Shown: positions 17,377-26,339, numbered from the stretch's first letter. The stretch is DNA of 43,641 nucleotides from JAGORY01 sp964517585 (GCA_964517585.1 CAZFCB010000006.1:1-43641); one strand, 5' to 3'. Notes: a model not told the origin generated them from the letters alone. Translations and numbers: made by a program.

Positions 17377-17405
17377 TTGACATATAATGCAAATGCGTAT
17401 ATAAA
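17377..17405 (+). promoter_or_regulatory. strong sigma70-type promoter of the repeat adhesin
   Basis: TTGACA (17377-17382), a 17-bp spacer and TATAAA (17400-17405). This is the best consensus promoter in the window. It gives a leader of roughly 25 nt that contains CCCCCTCCT just before the GTG start. Confidence 0.8.
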
Positions 17406-17438
17406 TACTCTCCTTTTTGAATATTACCCCCTCCTAAC

Positions 17439-19262
17439 GTGGTACAGCCCCTACTTCACTCGTGCAGAATCGGTCGTAAAAAAGCAGCTTCGGCACTGGC
17501 ACTGACGTTAGTACTGTCACTCACATTCACGTCCCTCATGGCCGTGACAATGGAACGAACATTAGCAAACCATAGTCAGTGTAGTGATGGCATCGACAAT
17601 GATCATGATGGACGGGTGGACTATCCTCAGGATGATGATTGTTCGTCGCTCGATGATGACTTTGAAGGTATTGGCCTTACTGGAAACTTTATTACAGTGA
17701 CTGACGGCAAGGAATCTGTCTCCCCAGGTGGAAATATGGTCTACGTCATCACGCTCAAGCAACAGCGTCAGGATGCACGCGTGGTCAACGTTGACTTTCA
17801 TTTGCCGAATCAGGGTAACATCGTTTCAGCCAGTGATAGTGGAGACGTCCGTCCAGGATATGTCCGTTGGACGAATATTTCCGTCTACAAAAATGTGACA
17901 CGAACGATCACCGTGAACGCAAACGTGAAGCCAGAGGCTGCAGTAGGACAGTATATGATTGCCCGAGCAATCGTAGAAGGTCAGGAAGCTACGGACACGA
18001 CGCTCGTTGAAAATTATGTACCACCACCATCAGATCGTTACAAAGTCAGTATCACTGATGGTCACGAGAACGTTGCCCCTGGTCAAAACCTTACGTACAC
18101 AGTTCGCGTGAAGAACACATCGTCTCAGGCTGTTACAACGGACGTTCGCGCTTCCATGCCGTACATGTCTGAATATCTGTCGATCAGTGACGGTGGTGTT
18201 CGTGATAATTACAACGTGACATGGCGCAATGTGACCTTGAGTGCAGGTGAGGAAAAGATCTTCACATACACAGTTCTCGTCGACCGCGGCGCTGTGAACC
18301 GTTTTGCCATCCGTGCTAGGGCCTACGTTGGTAGCATCAGCGCTCTCGATGAAACAATTGTAAATTTCGGACTTCCATACCAAGCAATTTCAACAAAGAT
18401 CACGGATAACCGCAACACTGCTGAAATCGGCCAGCTCCTCACGTACGTCGTAAAAGTAACAAACTCGTCTGACGTTGTTGGAACACATGTCTACGTGAAT
18501 GGAGCAGTTCCGCAGTACGGAGAATTTGTTGGCGCAACGGAAGGAGGTACCACAGATGGCGTCAACGTACGTTGGCACATCCTCCAGATCGCACCGCGAG
18601 ACACGCGGACACTCAGCTTTACCGTTCGCGTCCGGTCAGATGCACCTCTTGGAGCCATCCTGAGTGCAAGTGCTGTCGCAGATGGCATGAATGGTGATAT
18701 CACGCGCGATGTCACGAAAGTAGTCGCTGAAAGTACAGAGCTCGGCATAGCTAGCAATGATGTCATTTTCCGTAAAACTGCCGACCGTCGTGAAGCTGTT
18801 CCCGGTGGATCAATTCGGTACACGCTCTTCATCCGCAACACATTGGATCACGTCATCTCTGATGCTGTCATTGTTGACCGTTACGATTCGATGTATCTCT
18901 CATTCCAGAGCGCTGAAAATACGGGAAATCTACTGAACCGTTCGGAAGGCCATATGGAATGGCAGGTGCCAGTACTCAAGCCTGGTGAAAGTTGGCAGAC
19001 GACGTACGTTCTGAGAGTGTCAGAACATGCTCCGACTGGCCTAGAACTCGACAATGTCGCAACTCTCCGGGGCGCAGACGTTAGCGGTATTTCACTCACA
19101 GAGCGCGTCCGTACAAATACATCTGGTGTCATCGGTGAATTCCCTCAAACCGGAGCTGGCATGGATACAATTCTTGCACTCCTCATGAGCATCCCTGCTC
19201 TCGCCGCAACAGCCTTACAGCGAAAGATTGCCATCGGAAAAGTATTCTCAAACTTTGCCTAA
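17439..19262 (+). CDS. secreted DUF11-like repeat surface protein with FPQTG anchor
   Basis: This 607-residue protein starts at GTG (17439). A signal peptide ends near ERTLANHS. A short Asp-rich calcium-binding-like segment, CSDGIDNDHDGRVDYPQDDDC, is followed by four related beta-sandwich repeats of about 130 residues (near 85, 210, 320 and 435), each with a 'P-G-x-x-xx-Y-x-x-x-x-x-N' core as in DUF11 surface proteins. The C terminus has FPQTG, a hydrophobic helix and a basic tail, the layout of a sortase signal. It is probably anchored on the cell surface and may be an adhesin or S-layer-like protein. It has its own strong promoter and is followed by a terminator, so it should be highly expressed. 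No sortase gene is in the window. Confidence 0.85.
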   Translation: MVQPLLHSCRIGRKKAASALALTLVLSLTFTSLMAVTMERTLANHSQCSDGIDNDHDGRVDYPQDDDCSSLDDDFEGIGLTGNFITVTDGKESVSPGGNMVYVITLKQQRQDARVVNVDFHLPNQGNIVSASDSGDVRPGYVRWTNISVYKNVTRTITVNANVKPEAAVGQYMIARAIVEGQEATDTTLVENYVPPPSDRYKVSITDGHENVAPGQNLTYTVRVKNTSSQAVTTDVRASMPYMSEYLSISDGGVRDNYNVTWRNVTLSAGEEKIFTYTVLVDRGAVNRFAIRARAYVGSISALDETIVNFGLPYQAISTKITDNRNTAEIGQLLTYVVKVTNSSDVVGTHVYVNGAVPQYGEFVGATEGGTTDGVNVRWHILQIAPRDTRTLSFTVRVRSDAPLGAILSASAVADGMNGDITRDVTKVVAESTELGIASNDVIFRKTADRREAVPGGSIRYTLFIRNTLDHVISDAVIVDRYDSMYLSFQSAENTGNLLNRSEGHMEWQVPVLKPGESWQTTYVLRVSEHAPTGLELDNVATLRGADVSGISLTERVRTNTSGVIGEFPQTGAGMDTILALLMSIPALAATALQRKIAIGKVFSNFA

Positions 19263-19283
19263 GAAATAAATGTGTACGAAAAG

Positions 19284-19327
19284 AAAACCCCACACGCCTG
19301 CCTACCGAAGGTAGGGTGTGGGGTTTT
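19284..19327 (+). terminator. bidirectional intrinsic terminator
   Basis: Stem AAAACCCCACAC (19284-19295) with GTGTGGGGTTTT (19316-19327), capped by an inner stem CCTACC-gaa-GGTAGG. A-run and T-run flank the stem, so it can end transcription of the adhesin on the plus strand and of the minus-strand gene ending at 19341. Its loop side contains CCTGCCTACC, also found in the recA leader. Confidence 0.9.
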
Positions 19328-19340
19328 CATATGAAGAAAA

Positions 19341-19658
19341 TTATTTGAGCGAGTCAAAAAGCTGACTCATGAGATCGAGAATTGTTCCAAAGGACAAATC
19401 AAATGGAACATCGAGCAGTTTCGCAATCCAAGAAACAAGAAAGAAAGCGAGAAAGCTGACAAAGAGTCCAATGATTGAGTATCGCACAGTATGGACGGCC
19501 TTCTTGATCTTCTCTTCGTTACCAGCCGAAAGGATGAATGTAATCCCCCCGATGATGATGTAGAAGAGACTGAGTACCGAAGCTAGGATGAGCGCAAAGG
19601 CGATGACCGTTGCAACTATCTGGACAATGGAACCGTTCTCAATGAGATCGCGAATCAT
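19341..19658 (-). CDS. two-helix membrane protein, TrbC/VirB2-like appearance
   Basis: A 105-residue protein with two hydrophobic helices (residues about 12-42 and 57-82) separated by a short charged loop (SAGNEEKIKKAVHTVRY). The layout, with a GGITFILSAG turn after helix 1, resembles small pilin-like (TrbC/VirB2) proteins that are abundant in candidate-phyla genomes, but there is no signal peptide of the usual kind and I would not call function. It is the last gene of a minus-strand set after rpsP and khpA, 27 bases after khpA, and ends at the bidirectional terminator. Confidence 0.7.
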   Translation of the reverse strand: MIRDLIENGSIVQIVATVIAFALILASVLSLFYIIIGGITFILSAGNEEKIKKAVHTVRYSIIGLFVSFLAFFLVSWIAKLLDVPFDLSFGTILDLMSQLFDSLK

Positions 19659-19685
19659 AAAATAGAGGGGGAAAACAGAGAATGT

Positions 19686-19970
19686 CTATGCAGGAACCTT
19701 TTCAGGCTCCAGTACCTTTAGGTTTACACGCTGGTTACTCGCCCCTCCGATAACTCGAAGAAGTGTCCGGACTGATTTAATCGTCTGTCCGCTCTTTCCG
19801 ATAAGTTTGCCCATGTCACGATCACTCACTTTGACGGTAATGAGTACGCCAAGTTCATCTAGACGAGCATCCACAACTAACTGATCTTTGTCCTCCACGA
19901 GCATGGAAAGGACTGTCGTAATGAATTCGTGTCCGGGGAGTGCGCCCTCGGTCGCTATCGGATCTGTCAT
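19686..19970 (-). CDS. khpA: KH-domain RNA-binding protein KhpA
   Basis: A 94-residue protein consisting of one KH domain with the RNA-binding loop GKLIGKSGQ followed by TIKSVRTLLR, as in KhpA (YlqC), a small RNA-binding protein that partners KhpB and affects cell division and translation in Gram-positive bacteria. The gene lies just downstream of rpsP, the order found in many bacteria (rpsP-khpA-rimM-trmD); here rimM and trmD are missing and an unrelated membrane gene follows. A TATCCT lies 10 nt upstream of the ATG, so it might also have its own promoter. Confidence 0.9.
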   Translation of the reverse strand: MTDPIATEGALPGHEFITTVLSMLVEDKDQLVVDARLDELGVLITVKVSDRDMGKLIGKSGQTIKSVRTLLRVIGGASNQRVNLKVLEPEKVPA

Positions 19971-20030
19971 AACGGTTGAAAGGATACTCCAAAATTATGA
20001 CAGTTGTCACGTCAATCTCTCTTTCTCTAA

Positions 20031-20411
20031 TTACGCCTCAGTTTTTACTTCTGGCGCAGGTGACTCGGCTTCTTTTTTCTCAGATGCCTGTGCAACTGGC
20101 GCGGCTGGTGCTTCTGCCGGTTGTTCTTTACGCGATTTCTGTTTGGCGTAGCGTACGATAAATTTATCCATATCTTTCATCCCGTTTTTCTTCAGAAGGC
20201 GAGCCATGGTATCACTTGGCTGTGCACCCTTACTGATCCAATACGCAACACGCTCAGTGTCACACGTGAAAACAGTTGTGGGACGATTTGCAAGAAAGTG
20301 CCCAAGGATCTCTAATTTGCCAGTCTTAGCACTGCGAGCTTTCTCCGAAACCACAATACGATAGGTAGGAGTATTTTCACGACCGGTTCTCTGGAGACGA
20401 ATGACGAGCAT
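20031..20411 (-). CDS. rpsP: 30S ribosomal protein S16
   Basis: A 126-residue S16. The N-terminal 85 residues match the family (start MLVIRLQRTGRENTPTYRIV, then GHFLANRP and GAQPSDTMARLLKK). An Ala/Pro/Glu/Lys-rich tail of about 35 residues follows; such tails occur in S16 of several phyla and are probably disordered. The start at 20411 gives the normal S16 N terminus, so an upstream in-frame ATG at 20468 is rejected. The product binds 16S rRNA early in 30S assembly. khpA follows 60 bases downstream; the upstream neighbour is a glycosyltransferase gene. Confidence 0.95.
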   Translation of the reverse strand: MLVIRLQRTGRENTPTYRIVVSEKARSAKTGKLEILGHFLANRPTTVFTCDTERVAYWISKGAQPSDTMARLLKKNGMKDMDKFIVRYAKQKSRKEQPAEAPAAPVAQASEKKEAESPAPEVKTEA

Positions 20412-20510
20412 GCTGTTGGGTACTGGAAGAAGCCGGACAAGTGTACGGCAGCGAGATATGACGTGCAAGACTATTTACAGAGTGACATTGCGCATATCTC
20501 CATCAAAAAG

Positions 20511-21605
20511 TCATACAGCAGCTGATAGTGCAGCTCGTAACACATCCGCAGTTTGTGATGCAGTAACTTTCCATGAGAAGCGCCCCGCCCAATGTTGCGC
20601 AGCAGAAAGCTTTTCAGCATGGCGCTTGGAAGCATCAAGAACAAGTGAGTGCATTCCATCGGCACAGTGCACTACCGTTGGTTCAACAAGAATCGCATGA
20701 TCACCACAGACCTCGGGGATTGGCCCGACATTTGTCGCAAGCACTGGGGTTCTGCATGCCATGGCTTCGATGAGAGGAAGGCAAAAACCTTCCATGAGCG
20801 TGGCAGTGACACAGCCAAGTGCGGCGGAGTAGAGCGCTGGAAGATCTTCCATCGGGACTGCCTGAATGAAGCGGATATCCTTGTGCCTACGAAAAGTGGC
20901 ACACTCTATGCCGCCTGCAATGAGGACAAGCTCAACACCTGGCAAGCGTGCCTGGAGAAACGCATCGATGAGCATGCCGACATTCTTGTGCTGCTTACAG
21001 TTACCAACGTACAGAAGAAAAGGTTTCTCAAGTCCGTATCGGAGCATTACTTCTTCTTTTAGCTCTTTGGATTGAGGAAAAAACGCACTCGAAACACCGG
21101 GGTATGTAACGCTTGTCTTTGCTGCGATGCGATGACCATAGTGAGACGCGATCTCTGATTTCGTCGACTCACTGACACAGCAAACATGCTTGGCATTGCG
21201 CAGTGCATTTCTCATGACACATCGGTATGCAAGACGCTTGAGAAAAGATGCCTCGTTGGGAAATGTATGAAGTATCAGGTCATGAACAGTGCAAACGAAA
21301 GGCACAGGGCAAAAGATCGGGATATTAAACTGAGGAGAGAAAAAAAGGTCACAACCTGTTTGCTGAATGATGTTTGGAAACTCAGTATGTTCTTGAAAAG
21401 AGTAATGTCGAAACGGTGCTTCCTGAAGAGTGAGATGCTGTGTACGTACCTCTGTCAGCCATTCTTCTCGATTTGATGCTACAAAAAGAACGTATGACCA
21501 TTCGTCATGACGAAGCACAAGTTCTTGAACAAGATTCCGTGTGAAAGTCCCAAGGCCGGAGAGCGTGGACGCAAAGCGACAATCTATTCCCACAAGAGGC
21601 TTCAT
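20511..21605 (-). CDS. GT4-family glycosyltransferase
   Basis: A 364-residue GT-B glycosyltransferase of family 4 type. The N-terminal domain starts MKPLVGIDCR and contains a glycine loop (SGLGTFTRNL). The C-terminal donor-binding domain has VTYPGV, LLYVGNCKQHKN and the E-x7-E signature EGFCLPLIE, followed by ACRTPVLATN. Such enzymes transfer mannose, glucose or similar sugars from nucleotide donors to lipids or surface glycans on the cytoplasmic side. The start at 21605 is chosen because the longer frame would run through the divergent prmC gene. The 45-bp gap to prmC must hold both promoters; on this strand TACACT occurs but at no leaderless spacing. Acceptor unknown. Confidence 0.88.
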   Translation of the reverse strand: MKPLVGIDCRFASTLSGLGTFTRNLVQELVLRHDEWSYVLFVASNREEWLTEVRTQHLTLQEAPFRHYSFQEHTEFPNIIQQTGCDLFFSPQFNIPIFCPVPFVCTVHDLILHTFPNEASFLKRLAYRCVMRNALRNAKHVCCVSESTKSEIASHYGHRIAAKTSVTYPGVSSAFFPQSKELKEEVMLRYGLEKPFLLYVGNCKQHKNVGMLIDAFLQARLPGVELVLIAGGIECATFRRHKDIRFIQAVPMEDLPALYSAALGCVTATLMEGFCLPLIEAMACRTPVLATNVGPIPEVCGDHAILVEPTVVHCADGMHSLVLDASKRHAEKLSAAQHWAGRFSWKVTASQTADVLRAALSAAV

Positions 21606-21638
21606 GAGATGTAGGAGTGCGAGAAGAGAGTAAAAGTG

Positions 21639-21644
21639 TAGCAT
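21639..21644 (+). promoter_or_regulatory. -10-like box of prmC (leaderless geometry)
   Basis: TAGCAT with a 6-nt spacer (AGACAT) before the ATG at 21651. The hexamer is weaker than others, but the spacing is identical. Confidence 0.4.
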
Positions 21645-21650
21645 AGACAT

Positions 21651-22451
21651 ATGCAGATTCGGGAAGTACTCGCGACATCGGAAGTCATGGCACTGGAAGC
21701 GGACGTCTTGCTGGCACACGTGCTCAAACGACCGCGTTCGTGGCTCATTGCTCACGACAACGAAGAAATTTCTGAAGATGACATGACACTCTTTGCGCTT
21801 CACGTGGCGCGTCGTAAGAAAGGAGAGCCCGTTGCATACATCACTGGAGAAAAAGAGTTTTACGGTCAAGTGTTCCGAGTGACGAGCGATGTACTTATTC
21901 CAAGGCCAGCAACAGAGGAACTCGTAGAAAACTCACTCACATTTCTTGAGCGTCCACACTTCATCGAACGTGAAGTAGATACGGGAATCTCCGTACTGTG
22001 CGTTCCGCTAGTCTCAGGCATACCCGATATTCTCGTCGATATCGGTACCGGGAGTGGTTGTATTGCAGCTACGCTAGCCTTAGAAGGGAGAAAAGAAAAA
22101 ATCCTCGCGGTCGATTCATCCGAAGCAGCACTGAATGTCGCCAAAGAAAATTTTTCTCGTTTTGATCTTGAGATAGCAACAGCAGTCGGTGACGGCCCTG
22201 CTTTTGTACACGCAATGCATCAACCATTCTTTCTTATCAGTAATCCTCCGTACATTGCAGAGGGAACAACTCTTGAAAGGGACGTCGCAAATTTTGAGCC
22301 ACACGAAGCGTTATTTTCAGGTAATAATGGTATGGACATGTTGGCAGCACTTGCTCGTAGCGCAACGGAAAACCCGCTTTGTCTCGGCATAGCTCTCGAA
22401 CTTGAGACTAGGCAAGCCGCAATAGTGAAACGTCTCCTTGGAGTCATGTGA
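21651..22451 (+). CDS. prmC: release factor glutamine N5-methyltransferase
   Basis: This 266-residue protein methylates the Gln of the GGQ motif in peptide-chain release factors, using S-adenosylmethionine. It has a helical N-terminal domain with the family sequence EADVLLAHVL, a substrate-binding PVAYITGEKEF segment, the SAM loop IDIGTGSGCIA, and the catalytic NPPY (Asn198-Tyr201). Length is slightly short of the usual 275-290. The ATG at 21651 follows a -10-like box by 6 nt and purA begins 19 bases after the stop. No prfA is adjacent, unlike the common prfA-prmC arrangement. Confidence 0.93.
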   Translation: MQIREVLATSEVMALEADVLLAHVLKRPRSWLIAHDNEEISEDDMTLFALHVARRKKGEPVAYITGEKEFYGQVFRVTSDVLIPRPATEELVENSLTFLERPHFIEREVDTGISVLCVPLVSGIPDILVDIGTGSGCIAATLALEGRKEKILAVDSSEAALNVAKENFSRFDLEIATAVGDGPAFVHAMHQPFFLISNPPYIAEGTTLERDVANFEPHEALFSGNNGMDMLAALARSATENPLCLGIALELETRQAAIVKRLLGVM

Positions 22452-22458
22452 GATATGG

Positions 22459-22464
22459 TATTCT
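22459..22464 (+). promoter_or_regulatory. -10-like box of purA (leaderless geometry)
   Basis: TATTCT, 6 nt (TCGCAC) before the ATG at 22471. It falls within the short prmC-purA gap, suggesting purA is transcribed independently. Confidence 0.5.
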
Positions 22465-22470
22465 TCGCAC

Positions 22471-23700
22471 ATGAAAAAACTCCTCAAAGATCTAGGACCC
22501 GTTTCCGCCATCATTGGTGCACAGTGGGGAGATGAAGGCAAAGGTAAAATGACCGATATTCTCGGTGCAGATTTCGACGTTATTGCTCGTGCATGCGGAG
22601 GCGCGAATGCCGGCCATACCATTATCGTTGGTGGCAAAAAACATGTGTTTAGGTTATTACCATCAGGTTGTCTTCATGAAGGTAAGCCTGTTGTCCTTGG
22701 CTCAGGGATGGTGATCCATCTTCCAACACTTCTCGAAGAAATCAACATCCTGAAGGCAGCTGGCATCACCATCATTGATCGGCTGCTCATCTCATCAGCT
22801 GCGCACATCGTTTTTGATTATCACAAAGCGATTGATGCTGCGATGGAAGAAAAGCGTGAGAAAGGTATCGGCACAACGAAAAGGGGTATTGGTCCTGCAT
22901 ACATGGATAAGGCTGCGCGCTCAGGCATCCGCATGGAAAGACTCAATGACGACCTACGATCAGATATCCTTGCTCGCGCAAAGGACGTCAAAGAAAAATA
23001 CGGAGTGGATGTCGATGTTGAATTGGAACTGAGAAATATCACGGAGGCGCGTAGAGATCTTCTCGATTGTGTCGTTTCTTCGCTCCCCGAGCTCATACAT
23101 AATTTCATGACAGCGGAGAAAAAGATTCTCATTGAAGGTGCACAAGCAACGCTTCTCGATCTTGATCACGGCACGTACCCGTATGTAACTAGCAGTTTCA
23201 CTACCGCAGCCGGAGCCCTTCAAGGTCTCGGTATGGCTCCACGGTCATTGTCATCATGCATAGGAGTGATCAAAGCGTACTGCACGAGAGTCGGTAGCGG
23301 TGACTTCCCTACAGAGGACCCCGGTGAGGTGGGGGACAGACTCCGTGAAAGGGGAGGGGAGTACGGCTCCATTACGGGGAGGCCACGCCGCTGCGGCTGG
23401 CTTCATCTGCCGGATATTATGTTAACAGGATATATCAACGGTTTTTCGTGCTTGAATCTGACAAAGCTCGATGTCCTCGATGAGGAAGAATCAATCCCCG
23501 TCGGTATTAGTACTGATGCCGCTGGAACAGTAGAATATAGGACTATGCCAGGCTGGAAAACTTCTACAAGAGGTATTCGTGAATGGAGCAAGCTTCCAAA
23601 AGAAGCAAAGCAGTACGTCGAATTCATTGAAGAATGGACAAAAGTTCCAGTCCGAATGATTGGAACTGGACAGTCAAGAGAAGACATCATCATTAGATAA
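22471..23700 (+). CDS. purA: adenylosuccinate synthetase
   Basis: A 409-residue enzyme joining IMP and aspartate with GTP hydrolysis, the first committed step from IMP to AMP. Motifs: the P-loop-like GAQWGDEGKGK near the N terminus, GGANAGHTI, GIGPAYMDKAAR, the GTRG-like ATLLDLDHGTYPYVTSS segment, and TRVGSGDFPTE near the C-terminal half. Length is normal (about 420-430). The start at 22471 is preferred to an upstream in-frame ATG at 22438 that would overlap prmC, and it has TATTCT at leaderless spacing. No other purine gene is nearby, so it may serve salvage of IMP rather than full synthesis (inference). Confidence 0.95.
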   Translation: MKKLLKDLGPVSAIIGAQWGDEGKGKMTDILGADFDVIARACGGANAGHTIIVGGKKHVFRLLPSGCLHEGKPVVLGSGMVIHLPTLLEEINILKAAGITIIDRLLISSAAHIVFDYHKAIDAAMEEKREKGIGTTKRGIGPAYMDKAARSGIRMERLNDDLRSDILARAKDVKEKYGVDVDVELELRNITEARRDLLDCVVSSLPELIHNFMTAEKKILIEGAQATLLDLDHGTYPYVTSSFTTAAGALQGLGMAPRSLSSCIGVIKAYCTRVGSGDFPTEDPGEVGDRLRERGGEYGSITGRPRRCGWLHLPDIMLTGYINGFSCLNLTKLDVLDEEESIPVGISTDAAGTVEYRTMPGWKTSTRGIREWSKLPKEAKQYVEFIEEWTKVPVRMIGTGQSREDIIIR

Positions 23701-23778
23701 ATGTACCATTGATCTCGGCGTTAGGCGTCAGTTGAAAGCGAGAGATATTTCATTGACCATTGTTTATTTTCATTCCAC

Positions 23779-26319
23779 ATGCTCGCCTCGACAACGACAC
23801 GATCGGAAACCCAAAAACGTCGATCATTCGAGCGGCGAATTTATGTTCTGCACGGTCTTCTAATCGTCATTTGCCTTGTCATTGTTGGTCGACTGATAGA
23901 ATTGCAACTAGTGAATGGTGAGGAGTACAGCCGTAGAGCACAGGAACAGCAGTATGGCGGAGTCGTTCTTTCAGCCAAACGCGGCGAAATTATGAGCAGA
24001 AATAGTAAGACAGGCGAAACGAGCATTCTTGCAACGAATACAACGCTTGATCTTCTGTACATTGATCCGCTTGTCATCCCCAGCGACCATGCGAGCATTG
24101 CCGATGAACTTTCGAACATACTTGTTACGACAGAATTTGATAGCGAGTGTCGTCAAGGATCTACAGCGTGTCCCAATGAACTTATCCAATTCTATCGACC
24201 AGCATTTGACCCGCTCGCAAAAGTAAAAATTGTCGAAAGTGGTTTTGGATCAGGATACACCGTGAGTATTTTGACTGGCGCACTGAAAGTGTCTGGGCAG
24301 GATTCACTCATTCCCGACATCACAGAGATTAAGCGCCAGTTTGCTCGATATATCGAAGATCGCATCCGTCGACAAACCGTTTCCTTCGCACCACTTCTAT
24401 ACAGCGCCAACAAAAAACAGATAATCGATGTCATCAACATGAACATTCCAGGCGTGTACGTAAATGAGGAGCAGAAACTTGTCTACGCCAATCCCGATCT
24501 CATTGAACAATCATCCATCGGTGAGATAGCACGGCAACTTTCTCCTGTGCTACAGCAAGATCCAAGCGTATTAAAAACTCGGATGATTCAGAGGCCACTT
24601 CGCTACGTCCCGATTATGGCGCGACTGCCACCGGAACTCTCCAGAAGTATTCGTGCACTAAAAATACAGCGCGCAGAAGATGCGGCTGCGAAAGCAGCCG
24701 CGGATCCAAATGGAAAGAGAGTTGCGCAAGCATATGACCCGTTTCGCTCTGTCGCCCTCATTCCTCAGCACTGGAGATTTTACCCCGATACAAAAATCGC
24801 GTCGCACGTCATCGGGTTCATCAATACTATTTCAGAGCCACAGTACGGCGTAGAAAGAACGTACGATACAGTCCTGCGAGGACAAGAAGGTTTGATTGCA
24901 TCGGTGAGCGATCCCTTTGGAGGACAAATAGTGTCATCTGATCAAAAATTCATCGACCCACGCGATGGCTCAACGATCACACTGACAATAGATCGATTCA
25001 TTCAGTCCAAGGTGGAGGAGTTGCTCGATGCGATGGTGAAGAAAATCGATGCCGAAAGCGGACAAGTCATCATCATTGATCCATCGACTGGTCGTATCGT
25101 CACAATGGCAAACGCACCGCTTTTCGACAATAATTCGTACGCAGCAGTCTACGAAAAAGAGCCGATCTATATAGATCCAGAGCGTGAGAAGCAAGTTGTC
25201 GTCGAAGTCTACAACCCCGAAACAAATGCGCGTGTCGTGAAGGCATATTTGGCAGACATTCAGCCTGAAGGCCGAAGTCGTTTGAGCAAAGAAATTCAAG
25301 AAAAATTGAAAGAATTTGACGCACTCTACGAAATCGGAAGCATCAGCCGTTACTTCATGTATCTCGGAGACAATAACCGCCGAGAAATATTTCCCACAGA
25401 TAAAAGAAATGTATGGCTGAAGTACAAAAATAACATTGGAGTCGGTTCGTACGTGAATAGAAACGTGCAAGAAGTCTACGAACCAGGTTCAGTCATCAAG
25501 CCTATAACAATGGCGATTGCCATTGATCAAGGCGAAGTATCTCCACTCGACATCTATAACGATACGGGTGCAGTAAAAGTTGACGTTTTCACAATCAAGA
25601 ATGCACTGAATAAATACTATGGTCGCGTGACAATGGTCGATTGCATCGATTTTTCCATTAACACGTGCATGACGGCTGTAAGCCAAAAACTTGGTCGAAA
25701 ACTGTTCCGATCAGCACTGGATCAATTCGGGTTCGGCCGGATTACTGGTATCGAACTCGACAACGAACTCCCCGGCGACCTCAAGCAGTGGAGAGAGTGG
25801 AGTCCGGCACTCACAATGACGATGGCATTCGGACAAGGAATAACAGCAACTCCTCTACAAATGATCACGGCCTACACTGCACTTGCCAACGGAGGAAAGC
25901 TCATGCGTCCAACAATTGTGGATCAGATAGAACATGCAGATGGTACGATCGACAAGCGGCAGCCGACAGTTGTGGGGCAGGTCATCAAACCAAAAACTTC
26001 CGAAACCATTACGGCCATGCTCGTGCACTCTGCACAAAATGGTTTTGCAAAAGCCGGTAAAGTAGACGGTCATCGAATCGCTGGTAAAACTGGAACATCC
26101 CAAATAGCAGGACCCGGTGGCAAGTACGAGTCCGGCACCGGTTCCACCGTGGCAACATACGCAGGTTACGCACCGGTGGATCACCCGAAATTTGTGATAC
26201 TCGTGAAGCTCGATCGACCGAAAAAAGATGACTTCGGCTCCAAGTCAGCGGCACCGCTTTTCAAAGATATTGCAAAGTTCCTGTTTGATTATTACGGGAT
26301 TCCGCCGGATGAGAAATGA
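23779..26319 (+). CDS. class B penicillin-binding protein (FtsI/PBP2 type)
   Basis: An 846-residue peptidoglycan transpeptidase. A short basic cytoplasmic tail and one membrane helix (about residues 27-47) are followed by the extracytoplasmic dimerisation domain and the transpeptidase domain. Catalytic motifs: SVIK (Ser571, Lys574), SIN (Ser626, Asn628) and KTG (Lys770). Length exceeds the usual 550-750, with an enlarged N-terminal region and an insertion around residues 455-550 ahead of the active-site serine. Whether it serves division (FtsI) or elongation (PBP2) cannot be decided; no rodA or ftsW is adjacent. Its last codons (GIPPDEK-stop) are repeated at 27102-27122 beyond the REP/RAYT island, suggesting insertion at the gene end. 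TATTTT lies 8 nt before the ATG. Confidence 0.92.
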   Translation: MLASTTTRSETQKRRSFERRIYVLHGLLIVICLVIVGRLIELQLVNGEEYSRRAQEQQYGGVVLSAKRGEIMSRNSKTGETSILATNTTLDLLYIDPLVIPSDHASIADELSNILVTTEFDSECRQGSTACPNELIQFYRPAFDPLAKVKIVESGFGSGYTVSILTGALKVSGQDSLIPDITEIKRQFARYIEDRIRRQTVSFAPLLYSANKKQIIDVINMNIPGVYVNEEQKLVYANPDLIEQSSIGEIARQLSPVLQQDPSVLKTRMIQRPLRYVPIMARLPPELSRSIRALKIQRAEDAAAKAAADPNGKRVAQAYDPFRSVALIPQHWRFYPDTKIASHVIGFINTISEPQYGVERTYDTVLRGQEGLIASVSDPFGGQIVSSDQKFIDPRDGSTITLTIDRFIQSKVEELLDAMVKKIDAESGQVIIIDPSTGRIVTMANAPLFDNNSYAAVYEKEPIYIDPEREKQVVVEVYNPETNARVVKAYLADIQPEGRSRLSKEIQEKLKEFDALYEIGSISRYFMYLGDNNRREIFPTDKRNVWLKYKNNIGVGSYVNRNVQEVYEPGSVIKPITMAIAIDQGEVSPLDIYNDTGAVKVDVFTIKNALNKYYGRVTMVDCIDFSINTCMTAVSQKLGRKLFRSALDQFGFGRITGIELDNELPGDLKQWREWSPALTMTMAFGQGITATPLQMITAYTALANGGKLMRPTIVDQIEHADGTIDKRQPTVVGQVIKPKTSETITAMLVHSAQNGFAKAGKVDGHRIAGKTGTSQIAGPGGKYESGTGSTVATYAGYAPVDHPKFVILVKLDRPKKDDFGSKSAAPLFKDIAKFLFDYYGIPPDEK

Positions 26320-26323
26320 TTCG
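26294..26323 (+). repeat. direct repeat, copy 1 (3' end of the PBP gene)
   Basis: 30 bp covering the last codons and stop of the PBP gene. It matches 27097-27126 at 27 of 30 positions. The differences are synonymous in the PBP frame apart from TGA versus TAA, both stops. Confidence 0.85.
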
Positions 26324-26339
26324 GCCCCGCACAAAGCTC

